Shown: in pieces, positions 1 through 5,699 of the stretch
Numbering within the stretch: the first letter of the stretch is position 1
Layout of the letters: each line of letters begins with the position of its first letter
DNA from: Leptospirillum sp.
GTDB taxonomy: Bacteria; Nitrospirota; Leptospirillia; Leptospirillales; Leptospirillaceae
DNA: 5,699 nucleotides
Reading direction: 5' to 3'
NCBI GenBank assembly: GCA_027346125.1
Contig: DAIEST010000065.1
Location: 1-5,699 of the forward strand
The notes under the pieces: model-generated
Told to the model about the DNA's origin: nothing
Databases searched by the model: none
Seen by the model: only the letters and a program-made list of their open reading frames with translations
Made by a program: the position numbers and the translations under genes

Positions 1-2
1 AC

Positions 3-374
3 ATGACCAACCTATTGAACTGGATCTTCGTCAGCGTTCTGTCAATCGCTCTCCTTTTCCTCCTCTCTCTGTGGATGCTCCTGTTTATTCCCGCTGATTT
101 TTTCCACAGGCTTCCGGAAAACTCCCATCGGGGACGAATGGCCAGAGTGGCCCGCTTCGTTGGGGGACTCGTTCTGCTAGGAGTCGGGGGGTTCCTCTCG
201 TTGCCGGGAATTCCGGGTCCGGGATTCATTTTCGTCGGACTGGGCCTGTTTTTTATGGGATTTTTGGACGGAAATCGACTCGTGAGTTTCCTGAGGAAAC
301 ATCCGGAAACAATGAATACCTTGAACCGTTTTCGAGTCAGATTCAAACGACTCCCCCTGAATCTGCCGGACTGA
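3..374 (+). CDS. Small PGPGW-type transmembrane protein, start possibly upstream of the window
   Basis: The 123-aa product is a small integral membrane protein of unknown function. Residues about 6-31 form a strongly hydrophobic segment (WIFVSVLSIALLFLLSLWML), followed by a basic loop (about 36-51, HRLPENSHRGRMARVARF). A second hydrophobic, Gly-rich region (about 52-86) contains LPGIPGPGFIFVGLGLFF. This matches the PGPGW putative transmembrane family, with Phe in place of the usual Trp after PGPG. The C-terminal tail (about 97-123) is soluble and basic (RKHPETMNTLNRFRVRFKRL). The ATG lies at base 3, so neither a ribosome-binding site nor an upstream start can be judged, and the true N-terminus could lie outside the window. 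The gene ends in TGA and converges on the protease gene. The family has no established biochemical role. The family call is fairly safe; the function is unknown. Confidence 0.75.
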   Translation: MTNLLNWIFVSVLSIALLFLLSLWMLLFIPADFFHRLPENSHRGRMARVARFVGGLVLLGVGGFLSLPGIPGPGFIFVGLGLFFMGFLDGNRLVSFLRKHPETMNTLNRFRVRFKRLPLNLPD

Positions 375-479
375 ATGCCGGAATCCGGTGCCGAAAATCT
401 TAAGGACGATGGATTGCCAGCGGTTCTCCCGTACCTGTGCTTTCCCGTCTACAGAAAAATCGGACCATGGGGGGGAACA

Positions 480-515
480 GGGCGCATTCCGGGAAAGCGC
501 CTTACTTTTTCCCGG
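480..515 (+). terminator. Candidate intrinsic terminator with two overlapping hairpins
   Basis: Bases 481-485 (GGCGC) pair with 497-501 (GCGCC). An A-A mismatch follows, then TTC/GAA close a 3-nt CGG loop. A short T-rich run (506-510 TTTTT) follows a few bases after the stem. This fits a rho-independent terminator for the small membrane protein gene, which ends about 105 nt upstream. A second perfect 8-bp inverted repeat overlaps it (CCGGGAAA at 489-496, TTTCCCGG at 508-515) and would compete with the first stem. In the minus direction there is no T-run, so it is not obviously a terminator for the protease gene. No gene is visible in the 375-571 gap. Confidence is moderate because the T-run is short and offset. 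Confidence 0.4.
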
Positions 516-571
516 TCTCTCCACTCGTCCGAAAGACCATGCGGCCCCAAGTCATTTCACGGTTGAAGCCG

Positions 572-1690
572 CTAGCCCCTGAGTTCCTGAAACAGGCTCA
601 GAAAGGTGATGACCCCCTCCCGGGTCAGAACACCGACAACCTGACCGTCGTTCATCACAGGAAGCTGGTTGACCCCATCGCGATCCATCATCTTGAGCGC
701 CGACGACAGGGAATCACTGGACTGGACCCTTTTCAGACTTTCCATCGGGATCATCACCTGTCCGGCCGTCCGCTCTCCCCAGTCGGACCGGGGAATCTCT
801 TTGATCTGGTGGAGGGTCACAAGACCGACCGGAACACCTTCCCGCTCGACCAGAAAACATCGGCTCCCTCTCGATATGATCTGCTCTTCCACAAGCTCTT
901 TCAGGGACTCCTGTTCGGAAACAGTATCGCAGCTCCGGCTCATGGCTTGGGATACCTTGTACTCTCCGAGCCATCCCTGAAATGTTGTCTGCTGAATCTG
1001 GGACGCCGCTGCATTACCTAAAAACCACCCGATGAAACTGATCCACAGACCTTCCCCAAAATTGCCATGGAAGATTTTCCAGATCCCAAGAAAGATGAAA
1101 GAAAATCCGAAAAATTGTCCGACATTGGCGGCAATGATGGTGGACCGGCGAAAGTTGTTGGTAATGGCCCAGACAACGGCCCGAAATACCCTTCCGCCGT
1201 CAAGAGGATATCCGGGAATCAGGTTGAACCCTGCAATGACCAGATTGATGTAAGCAAGATATCTGAGCAGACCCGAAAAAGGTCCAAGGCCCGAAAATAC
1301 TGATCCCATCCCGTAAAAAATCGCTCCCAGGGCAAAACTCACAAGAGGTCCCGCAATAGCGACAAAAAATTCGGAAACGGCACTCGGGGGATCCGACTCG
1401 ATCTGGGCTACCCCCCCGAAGACAAAGAACGTGATACTTCGGACCGGAATTTTATACCGGAGAGCGACGATGGAATGCCCGATCTCATGCAGCAACACAC
1501 ATGCAAAAAACAGGACCGCTGTCATTCCTCCGACAACCCAGTATTGCGGCGACGACCAGCCGGGAAACTCCACGGGGTAGTAACCGATCGCCAGGGTCCA
1601 CGTCATCAGGATGAAAACCACGAACCAGGAGTAGTCCAGACCGATGGAGATTCCCAGAATCTTTCCAAGAGGAATATTTTGTCGGGGCAC
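572..1690 (-). CDS. Site-2-protease-type M50 zinc metalloprotease with two CBS domains
   Basis: This is a membrane-embedded metalloprotease of the M50/S2P (SpoIVFB-like) family, whose members cut substrates within or near the membrane, often to release regulators. Numbered from the GTG at 1690, it has 372 residues. Hydrophobic segments at about 20-38 and 52-68 lead into the catalytic HEIGH motif (H68, E69, H72). FFVFGGVAQIESDP (about 88-101) is a family signature. NLIPGYPLDGGR (about 156-167) supplies the third zinc ligand, D164. More membrane segments follow to about residue 227, then a tandem CBS pair (about 243-303 and 309-367) that may sense nucleotides. Start choice: upstream in-frame starts exist (GTG 1729, ATG 1708) but lack a good Shine-Dalgarno. 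The GTG at 1690 has GAGGAG 10 nt upstream and places the usual IPLGKILGISIGLDYSW opening near the N-terminus. All key residues are present. The substrate is unknown. Confidence 0.92.
   Translation of the reverse strand: MPRQNIPLGKILGISIGLDYSWFVVFILMTWTLAIGYYPVEFPGWSSPQYWVVGGMTAVLFFACVLLHEIGHSIVALRYKIPVRSITFFVFGGVAQIESDPPSAVSEFFVAIAGPLVSFALGAIFYGMGSVFSGLGPFSGLLRYLAYINLVIAGFNLIPGYPLDGGRVFRAVVWAITNNFRRSTIIAANVGQFFGFSFIFLGIWKIFHGNFGEGLWISFIGWFLGNAAASQIQQTTFQGWLGEYKVSQAMSRSCDTVSEQESLKELVEEQIISRGSRCFLVEREGVPVGLVTLHQIKEIPRSDWGERTAGQVMIPMESLKRVQSSDSLSSALKMMDRDGVNQLPVMNDGQVVGVLTREGVITFLSLFQELRG
1456..1477 (+). repeat. 22-bp perfect direct repeat, copy 1 (inside protease gene)
   Basis: This stretch is identical over 22 bp to bases 1930-1951, in the same orientation and 474 bp apart. 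On the minus strand it encodes HSIVALR plus the first base of the next Tyr codon, starting with the second His of the HEIGH zinc site. Identity stops on both sides (T versus A before, C versus G after). This copy is constrained by protein function, so it is the more likely ancestral one if the two are related. Confidence 0.9.
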
Positions 1691-1700
1691 GAGTCTCGTT

Positions 1701-1706
1701 CTCCTC
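1701..1706 (-). promoter_or_regulatory. Shine-Dalgarno supporting the GTG start of the protease
   Basis: On the minus strand this reads GAGGAG, with 10 nt before the GTG at 1690-1688. Neither the GTG at 1729 nor the ATG at 1708 has a comparable site, so this decides the start in favour of 1690. The spacing is at the long end of normal, so the longer forms are not excluded. Confidence 0.5.
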
Positions 1707-1813
1707 ATGTATGTATGATCGAAAAACACATCAGTTCTTCAGAAAGTTTTCCCAAGGTCTTCCACCTGTCCCCGGGAGACCGCCAAAGACCGGGGGATTT
1801 CGGGAGACGGTTA

Positions 1814-1819
1814 AGTATA
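1814..1819 (-). promoter_or_regulatory. Possible -10 element for the protease gene
   Basis: On the minus strand this reads TATACT, a 5/6 match to the bacterial -10 consensus, in the divergent intergenic region. No convincing -35 hexamer is found 16-18 bp upstream. It would give a leader of roughly 115 nt before the preferred GTG start. Treat it as a weak candidate. Confidence 0.22.
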
Positions 1820-1879
1820 CCCCCCACCACAAATCCCCGGCTTTGCATCGGGCCAGAGCTCAGGTACAGTCTTTCTATC

Positions 1880-1897
1880 GATCCGGTCCCCCGGATC
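1880..1897. repeat. Inverted repeat GATCCGG-TCCC-CCGGATC in the divergent region
   Basis: Perfect 7-bp arms (1880-1886 and 1891-1897) flank a 4-nt spacer, 46 nt before the ATPase start codon. It could be an operator for a dimeric regulator of the divergent genes or a hairpin in the ATPase mRNA leader. No T-run follows, so a terminator is unlikely. No clear ATPase promoter could be assigned around it. Confidence 0.45.
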
Positions 1898-1929
1898 ATA
1901 TTCGTCTTTACGTTCCCTCCAACACCGGA

Positions 1930-1951
1930 ACCGGAGAGCGACGATGGAATG
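1930..1951 (+). repeat. 22-bp perfect direct repeat, copy 2 (RBS and start of the ATPase)
   Basis: This stretch is identical to 1456-1477. Here it holds the GGAG Shine-Dalgarno (1933-1936), a 7-nt spacer and the ATG at 1944, and it ends in the third codon. The same bases that code for protease active-site sequence on the other strand therefore serve as the translation initiation region of the neighbouring gene. Confidence 0.9.
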
Positions 1952-4484
1952 GAAAGGACTGAGACAGGTCGACGCCCTTCGCCTCCTTGCCGAAGAGGGA
2001 GAAAATCTCCTCCCCCAGGAGCGCCCCGCCACTCTGAACTCCCATATTGCGAAGATTCTTTCCGAACCGATGCTCCTCCTTCTCCTTGCCGGAGGAGGAC
2101 TTTACCTGCTTTTGGGGGACCGTTCCGAAGGGCTTTTTCTCCTGTCGTTCGTCGTCGTCGTCATCGCGATATCCCTCGTCCAGAACTGGAAAACAGAACT
2201 CGCGCTGGATGCGCTCCGCAACCTTTCCTCCCCAAAAACAAGGGTTGTCCGGGACGGGAACCAGACCATGATCTCTTCGAAAGAGGTCGTCCGGGGCGAC
2301 ATCCTCATTCTGGAAGAAGGTGCCCGGGTTTCGGCGGATGCCAGACTCCTCGAGGGCAGACTTGATATCGATGAGTCTCTTCTCACTGGAGAATCGATGC
2401 CGGTGCTGAAGATCCCGGGCCCGGACAGCCTGCCGTTCTCCCGTCCGGGCGAGGAGACAAGCCCGTTCGTCTATGCCGGAACGGTTGTGACCAGGGGTGA
2501 AGCGATCGCACGCGCCGAAACCACAGGAGAGAGAACCGCTGTCGGCACCATCGGGCTAAGCCTGTCGGGGCTCGCAGAGAAACGGTCTCTCCTGAAAGAT
2601 TCCTCGCTCCGCTTCGTCCGGACCTTGTCCCTGATCGCTCTCGGTCTGGCCGGGGTGGACATTGTCCTCAACCGGATCTGGGTACAGAAAAGCGTCCTCG
2701 AAAGCCTCTTGAACGGACTGGCTTTGGCAATGGCTATTCTTCCGGAGGAGATTCCCGTCATTCTGACGGTTTTCCTGGCTCTGGGCGCCTGGAGGCTGTC
2801 CAGGACCCAGGTACTGACTCACCGGTTCTCCGCAGTCGAGATTCTGGGATCGATTACAGTATTGGCTGTGGACAAGACCGGAACGATCACCGAAAACCGG
2901 ATGGAACTGAAGGAAATTTCTGTTGAAGGACAAGAATTCCGAGTGAGCGATGAAAGTACGCTTCCCGAAGAGTTCCATTCGGTCGTGGAGTTTGCACTCC
3001 TCGCCACTCCGAAAACCTCTTCCGACCCGATGGAACAGGCTCTTTCCGAGTTCGCTCAATCGTTTCTCAATGGGACGGAACATCTCCACGAGAACTGGAA
3101 GGCCGAGAAAATCTACGGTCTCGAGCCGCCGATCCTGGCAATGGCAAGATCCTACCCCTCCGAACCGTCCGGAAAGCATCTTTTCGCCACCAAGGGTTCT
3201 CCCGAATCGGTCCTAGACTTGTGCCGCGTATCGCCGGAGACCTCGATCAGGGTTCTGTCCCGGGTAGAGGAAATGGCGAGCCGGGGGTTCCGGGTTCTTG
3301 GGGTTGCCCGGGGAATCTGGACATCGGACACGCTGCCGGACAATCTCCACGATGTTTCCTTTGGGTTCCTCGGGCTCCTGGGGTTCCGGGACCCTCCGAG
3401 AAAAGAGGTCTGGAAGGCCATCAGGGAGTGCTCTGGGGCGGGAATACGGGTCATCATGATGACGGGCGATCATCCCGAAACGGCCCGGGCCATCGCCCGC
3501 GAAGTCGGGATACCGGATACCGGGGTGATTACTGGCAGGGAACTCGACGCCCTGCCCGATCCGGACATTCGTGCCCGACTGGCACGGGTTTCCATCTGCG
3601 CACGGCTTTTTCCCGAGCAGAAGCTGAGACTGGTGAACCTTCTGCAGGAGAACGGCGAGATCGTTGCCGTCACGGGGGACGGGGTGAACGATGCCCCGGC
3701 ATTGAAAGCCGCCCGGGCCGGAATCGCAATGGGACAGCGCGGGACCGATGTCGCACGGCAGGCGGCGGATCTTGTCCTCCTGAACGACAGCTTTGGAAGC
3801 CTGGTCTCCGGGATCCGGCTTGGCCGCCTGATCTTCGAGAATCTTGTCCGTGCGATCCGCTTCGCTCTGTCTGCCCATATCCCCCTTGTCGGACTCAGCC
3901 TGCTCCCGCTGATATTCAAGGGAACAATGATCCTGACTCCGGTCCATATCGTCCTTCTGCAGTTGATCATCGATCCCGCCTGCTCGCTCCTCTTCGAGTC
4001 GGAACCCGCCCGGAAAGATTTGATGAAAGATCCGCCACGCCCGCAGAGCAGGACGCCTTTCGGGTGGGAGACGATCCGGACTGCCCTGTGGCAGGGCTTC
4101 GGCGTAACCGGGATCTTGCTGGGAGGATTCATCACGTTCCATATCCTCCGGTGGCCGGTGGAAAAAAGCCGTGCCGCGCTCTTTGCGGCGCTTGTTCTGA
4201 CAGTGCTTCTTCTCATTCTGGTCAACCGGACCACCTCATACGCAGAGAGAGAAAAGGAGTCTCCCGGAAACCCGGTCGCAACGAGACTCTTCATCGCCGT
4301 TCCCCTGTTCCTGCTCCTGTTCTACACGGTTCCATTCCTGAAAAACCGCATGGGGTGGGGAAATTTGACTACGGACTCACTTGTACCTGTTTTTCTGCCT
4401 GTCCTTGGACTCCTCTTTCTGGAGGGGCTTTATCTCAAGAGTATCCGGACATTTCAGGACTGGAGGGCGACGAAGCGGAGATAA
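1944..4484 (+). CDS. P-type cation-translocating ATPase (P2-like, ion unassigned)
   Basis: This 846-aa integral membrane pump couples ATP hydrolysis to cation transport through an aspartyl-phosphate intermediate. A short N-terminal region (about 1-40) is followed by M1-M2 (about 41-80). The actuator domain carries DESLLTGES (TGES at 148-151), and M3-M4 have PEEIP at 267-271. The phosphorylation motif is DKTGT (D310). The nucleotide-binding domain has DPMEQAL (361-367) and KGSPE (K417 or so). The hinge has TGDHP (about 508) and TGDGVND (about 577-583). M5-M10 run to about residue 832. There is no N-terminal heavy-metal-binding domain and no CPx motif, so it is not a P1B copper or zinc pump. 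The layout resembles P2 (Ca2+-type) ATPases. By eye, E268 and D677 match two SERCA site-II ligands, while the site-I positions are H645 and L648. A GGAG 7 nt before the ATG supports the start. All catalytic motifs are intact. The transported ion is unknown. Confidence 0.94.
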   Translation: MEWKGLRQVDALRLLAEEGENLLPQERPATLNSHIAKILSEPMLLLLLAGGGLYLLLGDRSEGLFLLSFVVVVIAISLVQNWKTELALDALRNLSSPKTRVVRDGNQTMISSKEVVRGDILILEEGARVSADARLLEGRLDIDESLLTGESMPVLKIPGPDSLPFSRPGEETSPFVYAGTVVTRGEAIARAETTGERTAVGTIGLSLSGLAEKRSLLKDSSLRFVRTLSLIALGLAGVDIVLNRIWVQKSVLESLLNGLALAMAILPEEIPVILTVFLALGAWRLSRTQVLTHRFSAVEILGSITVLAVDKTGTITENRMELKEISVEGQEFRVSDESTLPEEFHSVVEFALLATPKTSSDPMEQALSEFAQSFLNGTEHLHENWKAEKIYGLEPPILAMARSYPSEPSGKHLFATKGSPESVLDLCRVSPETSIRVLSRVEEMASRGFRVLGVARGIWTSDTLPDNLHDVSFGFLGLLGFRDPPRKEVWKAIRECSGAGIRVIMMTGDHPETARAIAREVGIPDTGVITGRELDALPDPDIRARLARVSICARLFPEQKLRLVNLLQENGEIVAVTGDGVNDAPALKAARAGIAMGQRGTDVARQAADLVLLNDSFGSLVSGIRLGRLIFENLVRAIRFALSAHIPLVGLSLLPLIFKGTMILTPVHIVLLQLIIDPACSLLFESEPARKDLMKDPPRPQSRTPFGWETIRTALWQGFGVTGILLGGFITFHILRWPVEKSRAALFAALVLTVLLLILVNRTTSYAEREKESPGNPVATRLFIAVPLFLLLFYTVPFLKNRMGWGNLTTDSLVPVFLPVLGLLFLEGLYLKSIRTFQDWRATKRR

Positions 4485-4679
4485 TCGGGGGGAACTGCAG
4501 CGGGTTTCCGGCCGGACCCATCGTCGAAAAGAAAGCGGCGTTCCTCGATGGACTTCCGACTTTCACGAATGTCCAAGCCGATTACCAGTACGAAATGGAT
4601 GGGAAAACAATCACTTCTCCGAATCCGGAATGCCCATCCCGGAAGGCAGACATGCAATCATGCGAAGACCCCGGCCGTG

Positions 4680-4707
4680 ACGGAGATCCGTACCAACGGA
4701 TCTCCGT
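4680..4707. terminator. Strong hairpin between convergent genes, possible bidirectional transcript end
   Basis: Bases 4680-4691 (ACGGAGATCCGT) pair perfectly with 4696-4707 (ACGGATCTCCGT) around a 4-nt ACCA loop. It lies in the 273-nt gap between the convergent ATPase and Spy-like genes, about 195 nt past the ATPase stop and 50 nt past the other stop. A stem this strong is typical of a transcript end or an RNA-stabilising structure. No T-run follows on either strand, so it is not a textbook rho-independent terminator. Otherwise the 4485-4757 gap holds no gene that I can support; a palindromic TCCGGCCGGA lies at 4507-4516. Confidence 0.5.
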
Positions 4708-4757
4708 TCGGAACCGGAAGGGCATTTCCCGTTCAGGAGAATCTTTCAAGAAATCGA

Positions 4758-5258
4758 TCACTGATGATGGTGCTGCTCCATCATCCCGTGATGCATCATC
4801 ATCGTTTCCCGCCACAGTTTCTTGACCTTCTCGAACTGTTTCGGCGACAGGATCAGATGCGCCTTCGCGATCATGTCGAGATAGCTGTCCATAATCTTCT
4901 TCTTGTGGGCCAGGATCCGGTCCATGTCCTTCCTGACCTCTCCCGTGTCGATCTTCCGGTGCATCATGTCTTTCATGACATCGAGATGGAGCACCTTGAT
5001 CCGGGCCTTCTCCATAATCGCTGTCTTCCGAAAGGCGGCCTTCAGGTCGGAGAGTTTCCTGGCCTGATCCCCGGAAAGTCCAAGCCGGTCCCGGTTCATG
5101 AGGTAAAAAGTGACCGGACCTCCGTGCATCATCATCCGCATCATCATGGCGTGGTGCTCCATGTCGGCCTTCGCTTCGGTCAGTCCGGTCAGCCCCACCA
5201 GAACAATACCTGCCAGAAGAACCAGCATCCGGGCCGATTTCCTGAAATCCATCTTCAA
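4758..5258 (-). CDS. Met/His-rich periplasmic Spy/CpxP-like protein
   Basis: This exported helical protein is likely periplasmic and resembles Spy/CpxP or metal-resistance (periplasmic heavy-metal sensor) proteins. Numbered from the TTG at 5258 it has 166 residues. A signal peptide (about 3-31, basic FRKSAR then LVLLAGIVLVGLTGL) ends in AKA|D, a standard signal peptidase I site. The mature start is Met/His-rich (MEHHAMMMRMMMH, about 33-45). Two LSxxQ motifs (LSGDQ about 61-65, LSPKQ about 137-141) match the LTxxQ repeats of Spy/CpxP. Charged helices lie between them. The tail is MMMHHGMMEQHHHQ. Start: AAGGAGG (5265-5271) sits 6 nt before TTG 5258 and 12 nt before ATG 5252, so either is possible, differing by two residues. 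Longer in-frame starts (to 5327) would bury the signal peptide. A role in copper/silver binding or envelope-stress chaperoning is inferred from composition and the adjacent kinase. Confidence 0.8.
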   Translation of the reverse strand: MKMDFRKSARMLVLLAGIVLVGLTGLTEAKADMEHHAMMMRMMMHGGPVTFYLMNRDRLGLSGDQARKLSDLKAAFRKTAIMEKARIKVLHLDVMKDMMHRKIDTGEVRKDMDRILAHKKKIMDSYLDMIAKAHLILSPKQFEKVKKLWRETMMMHHGMMEQHHHQ

Positions 5259-5264
5259 CCTGAA

Positions 5265-5271
5265 CCTCCTT
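5265..5271 (-). promoter_or_regulatory. Strong Shine-Dalgarno for the Spy-like gene
   Basis: On the minus strand this reads AAGGAGG, a near-perfect anti-16S match. Its spacing is 6 nt to TTG 5258 and 12 nt to ATG 5252. The spacing favours TTG and rules against the longer reading that begins at 5327. Confidence 0.65.
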
Positions 5272-5301
5272 GAAAGAAAGTGACACCGCATACCGTTTGA
5301 C

Positions 5302-5340
5302 TTGCCGCTGGACGGAAAGGACGGCAACTGGACCCGGCAA
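5302..5340. promoter_or_regulatory. Cluster of three TTGCCG half-sites upstream of the Spy-like gene
   Basis: CGGCAA occurs at 5322-5327 and again at 5335-5340, 13 bp apart, and its inverse TTGCCG lies at 5302-5307. All lie 44-82 nt upstream of the TTG start, between the kinase gene and the Spy-like gene. They could be binding sites for a response regulator or, as the 5302/5327 pair, a leader hairpin with a 14-nt loop. No convincing -35/-10 pair was found here. Confidence 0.3.
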
Positions 5341-5449
5341 AGCCAAGCTTCCGCAGAAAGTGTGGAAGAGAATTCTTGAAAAATGATGGAAACCGGAATT
5401 CGGGATTGGAAAAGCCTTACCGGACAAGGACAGGAGCGGATGCGGAATG

Positions 5450-5699
5450 CTACAGAGGGAGATCGATTACAAGCTCCGTTCCGTTCCGGGAAGGCTGGGA
5501 GTCTTTCATGTTGTGGACAGACAGCTGCCCCCCATGAACGCGAACGATGGCAGCCATGATGACCGAACCCAGGCCAAGAGAAATCTCGGAATCCGAGATC
5601 CCTTCCTCGGTCGGGAATCGTCTTGTCCGCCGCTTTCCAAAAAGAATGGCTTCTGCCGGACTGATCCCCGGACCATCATCCTGGATACGAATGCGGGCC
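5450..5699 (-). CDS. Sensor histidine kinase, C-terminal part of the HATPase domain (5' part outside window)
   Basis: The last 82 codons of a gene that enters from the right edge read on the minus strand and end in TAG. The fragment carries DDGPGI, the G1 box of the GHKL ATP-binding fold. It also has LGLGSVIMAAIVRVHGGQLSV, the G2 box and following helix, and NGTELVIDLPL, the closing strand with its conserved G-T. This is the end of the catalytic ATP-binding domain of a two-component histidine kinase, which phosphorylates its own His and passes the phosphate to a response regulator. The G2 box is unusual (GLGS rather than GxGL). The segment between the boxes (FGKRRTRRFPTEEG) is more basic than the usual FERFYR-type F box. 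The sensor domain, DHp helix and partner regulator are not visible, so the signal is unknown. The Spy-like gene lies about 190 nt downstream on the same strand, which suggests a possible target or co-transcribed gene. Confidence 0.85.
   Translation of the reverse strand, partial: ARIRIQDDGPGISPAEAILFGKRRTRRFPTEEGISDSEISLGLGSVIMAAIVRVHGGQLSVHNMKDSQPSRNGTELVIDLPL

Noticed and set aside
1773..1808. 8-bp direct repeat CGGGAGAC (1773-1780 and 1801-1808) in the divergent region
   Set aside because: It is short and made of common GC-rich words, so chance is a sufficient explanation.
1475..2365. A 296-codon + strand open frame spanning the protease 5' end and the ATPase start
   Set aside because: It crosses two confident genes and their divergent regulatory region, and its product is Pro/Arg-rich with no domain.
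3213..4142. A 309-codon minus-strand open frame antisense to the ATPase
   Set aside because: Its composition is typical of antisense shadows. No motif or ribosome-binding site supports it, while the ATPase frame is certain.
4485..4757. A possible small or decayed gene in the gap after the ATPase (reading PIVEKKAAFLDGLPTFTN)
   Set aside because: A stretch of about 80 codons looks loosely protein-like. It has no own start with a Shine-Dalgarno, overlaps the hairpin, and runs into the antisense of the Spy-like gene.
3221..4825. A 534-codon open frame on the + strand overlapping the ATPase gene
   Set aside because: It lies mostly inside the ATPase gene in another frame. Its product is low-complexity, rich in Arg, Pro and Gly, and has no recognisable domain, as expected for a shadow in GC-rich DNA.
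4582..5427. A 281-codon minus-strand open frame covering the Spy-like gene
   Set aside because: It reads the Spy-like gene in a different frame and gives a charged, low-complexity product. The signal peptide, LSxxQ motifs and Shine-Dalgarno support the other frame.

Overview
This is a bacterial chromosomal window of moderate to high GC. It holds three complete protein genes, one small gene at the left edge, and the 3' end of a sensor kinase at the right edge. I infer a Gram-negative (diderm) host from the exported Spy/CpxP-like protein and the histidine kinase. The overall flavour, a P-type cation pump next to an M50 protease and a Met/His-rich periplasmic protein, would suit a metal- or acid-exposed organism such as a Leptospirillum-like Nitrospirota. 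That placement is a guess from style and not from any marker gene.

Layout from left to right. A small PGPGW-type membrane protein (+, 3-374) is followed by a 197-nt convergent gap with a hairpin and T-run that could be its terminator. Next is a site-2-protease-type M50 metalloprotease with two C-terminal CBS domains (-, 572-1690). Its 5' end faces that of an 846-aa P-type cation ATPase (+, 1944-4484) across a roughly 250-nt divergent intergenic region. The ATPase then converges on a Met/His-rich, signal-peptide-bearing Spy/CpxP-like protein (-, 4758-5258) across a 273-nt gap that carries a perfect 12-bp-stem hairpin. The last 82 codons of a histidine kinase (-, 5450-5699) lie upstream of the Spy-like gene on the same strand, about 190 nt away.

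Working together: a two-component sensor beside a Spy/CpxP-like periplasmic protein is a common arrangement for envelope or metal stress. A membrane-embedded protease and an ion pump nearby fit a general membrane or ion-homeostasis neighbourhood. Functional links between these transcription units are inferred from position only.

The least expected signal is a perfect 22-bp direct repeat. One copy codes, on the minus strand, for the protease segment starting at the second zinc-ligand His of HExxH. The other copy is the ribosome-binding site and start codon of the divergent ATPase gene. I saw no complete novel defence or mobile system, no tRNA or rRNA, no CRISPR array and no insertion sequence.
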